A stretch of 19,707 nt of DNA, from positions 1 through 19,707 of the forward strand of contig JAIXMQ010000167.1 in assembly GCA_025716855.1 (NCBI GenBank), given 5' to 3'. How positions within the stretch are numbered: the stretch's first letter is position 1; each line of letters opens with the position of its first letter. The notes beneath the pieces are model-generated. The model saw only the letters and a program-made list of their open reading frames with translations. It had not been told where the DNA came from and did no database searches. The translations under genes and the position numbers were made by a program. This document shows, one piece after another, positions 19,334 through 19,707 of the stretch. The DNA is from Pilaira anomala. Taxonomy: Eukaryota; Mucoromycota; Mucoromycetes; Mucorales; Mucoraceae.

Positions 19334-19491
19334 AAAGCAGCACCAGTATTAGTCAGAGCAATACCTATCATAGCAACACCTATCATAGCAACACCTGCCA
19401 TAGCAGCACCACCAGCCATAACAATAACCGGTAACACTAAATAAGCAAACACCCGGTGATGACAACAGAAAATCGATACTATGGCACCATA
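19315..19491 (-). other. Exon-like open stretch, very hydrophobic, Gly/Ala/Val/Met-rich
   Basis: Fifty-nine open codons on the minus strand end at the GTAAGT donor-like site at 19314. The translation contains AYLVLPVIVMAGGAAMAGVA and then repeated A-M-I-G-V pentapeptides, like a glycine-zipper membrane segment. The pentapeptides come from the 15-bp minisatellite. No start codon or acceptor was settled. A plus-strand frame of 57 codons (19428-19598) overlaps part of it and is also protein-like, so strand is uncertain. Confidence 0.3.
19357..19410. repeat. 15-bp minisatellite
   Basis: TATCATAGCAACACC is at 19366-19380 and exactly again at 19381-19395; 19396-19410 is a third copy with three changes. 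A partial copy precedes 19366. On the minus strand the unit is GGTGTTGCTATGATA. Confidence 0.8.
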
Positions 19492-19598
19492 TTAACTGTA
19501 TCACAAATAGAACAAGATACCCGACAAAAGAAACCCAGAAGCAACTGGTATTCAAATCTTTAAATCTTTATGCAGCAATACACTTAACCTCCCAGAAG
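19428..19598 (+). other. Protein-like open stretch of 57 codons, unrecognised
   Basis: Open from 19428 to the TAA at 19599, reading PVTLNKQTPGDDNRKSILWH and then about 37 mixed-composition residues. There is no ATG near its beginning. It could be an exon or relic coding fragment in the same orientation as the repeated frame at 18.6-19.1 kb. A later GTAAG at about 19630 lies beyond the stop. From 19602 to the window end nothing else was recognised. Confidence 0.25.
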
Positions 19599-19707
19599 TA
19601 AACTTCTAGGACCAGGAACTATCCCATGGTAAGTTAATTACAGATGAAGAATAAAGAAATGTCGAGATCTATACTAATCCGCAAGTAGAGAACTAATGCA
19701 TTACACT

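Noticed and set aside
1..19707. CRISPR array, rRNA or prokaryotic operon structure
   Set aside because: No regularly spaced repeats, no rRNA-like sequence, and spliced eukaryotic genes throughout.

Overview
The window looks like nuclear DNA of an early-diverging fungus, most likely Mucoromycota (Mucorales-like). This is inferred from strongly A+T-rich intergenic DNA, long A and T runs, compact genes split by short GT-AG introns (about 55-96 bp), and clearly eukaryotic proteins: exosome subunit, nonaspanin, Pus1-type enzyme. The species cannot be named from sequence alone.

Layout, left to right. Bases 1-392 hold the last two exons of a cytochrome P450 (+). Bases 393-2067 are gene-poor, with a tRNA-like relic near 1218-1317. 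Bases 2068-3135 (-) encode the exosome ring subunit Rrp42/EXOSC7 in three exons. A 0.9-kb divergent promoter region leads to 4039-5400 (+), a three-exon fungal membrane protein with a coiled coil and unknown function. Bases 5401-8051 carry no convincing intact gene, but hold a minus-strand protein-like relic (6011-7269) and several inverted repeats. Bases 8052-9700 (+) encode a Pus1-family tRNA pseudouridine synthase in four exons. It is followed closely by a four-exon short-chain dehydrogenase (9881-10992, +). Only 35 bp separates the stop codon of the dehydrogenase from that of a convergent six-exon DUF676/Rog1-type lipase (11028-12651, -). Two more minus-strand genes follow: a five-exon TM9SF/Emp70 nonaspanin (12833-15009) and a two-exon membrane family 2 glycosyltransferase (15233-16959). 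The last 2.7 kb has no confident gene. It contains a repeated upstream motif, two interlocked inverted repeats, and a cluster of two-copy tandem duplications (units of about 68, 229 and 132-142 bp) plus a 15-bp minisatellite, some lying in protein-like open frames.

The genes do not form an operon. They are housekeeping functions (RNA processing, tRNA modification, Golgi/endosome traffic, lipid and polysaccharide metabolism) side by side. The three minus-strand genes at 11.0-17.0 kb all encode membrane-associated proteins, but a functional link between them is only a guess. All exon structures were built by hand from reading-frame continuity, splice consensus and family similarity. The least ordinary part is 17.0-19.7 kb.
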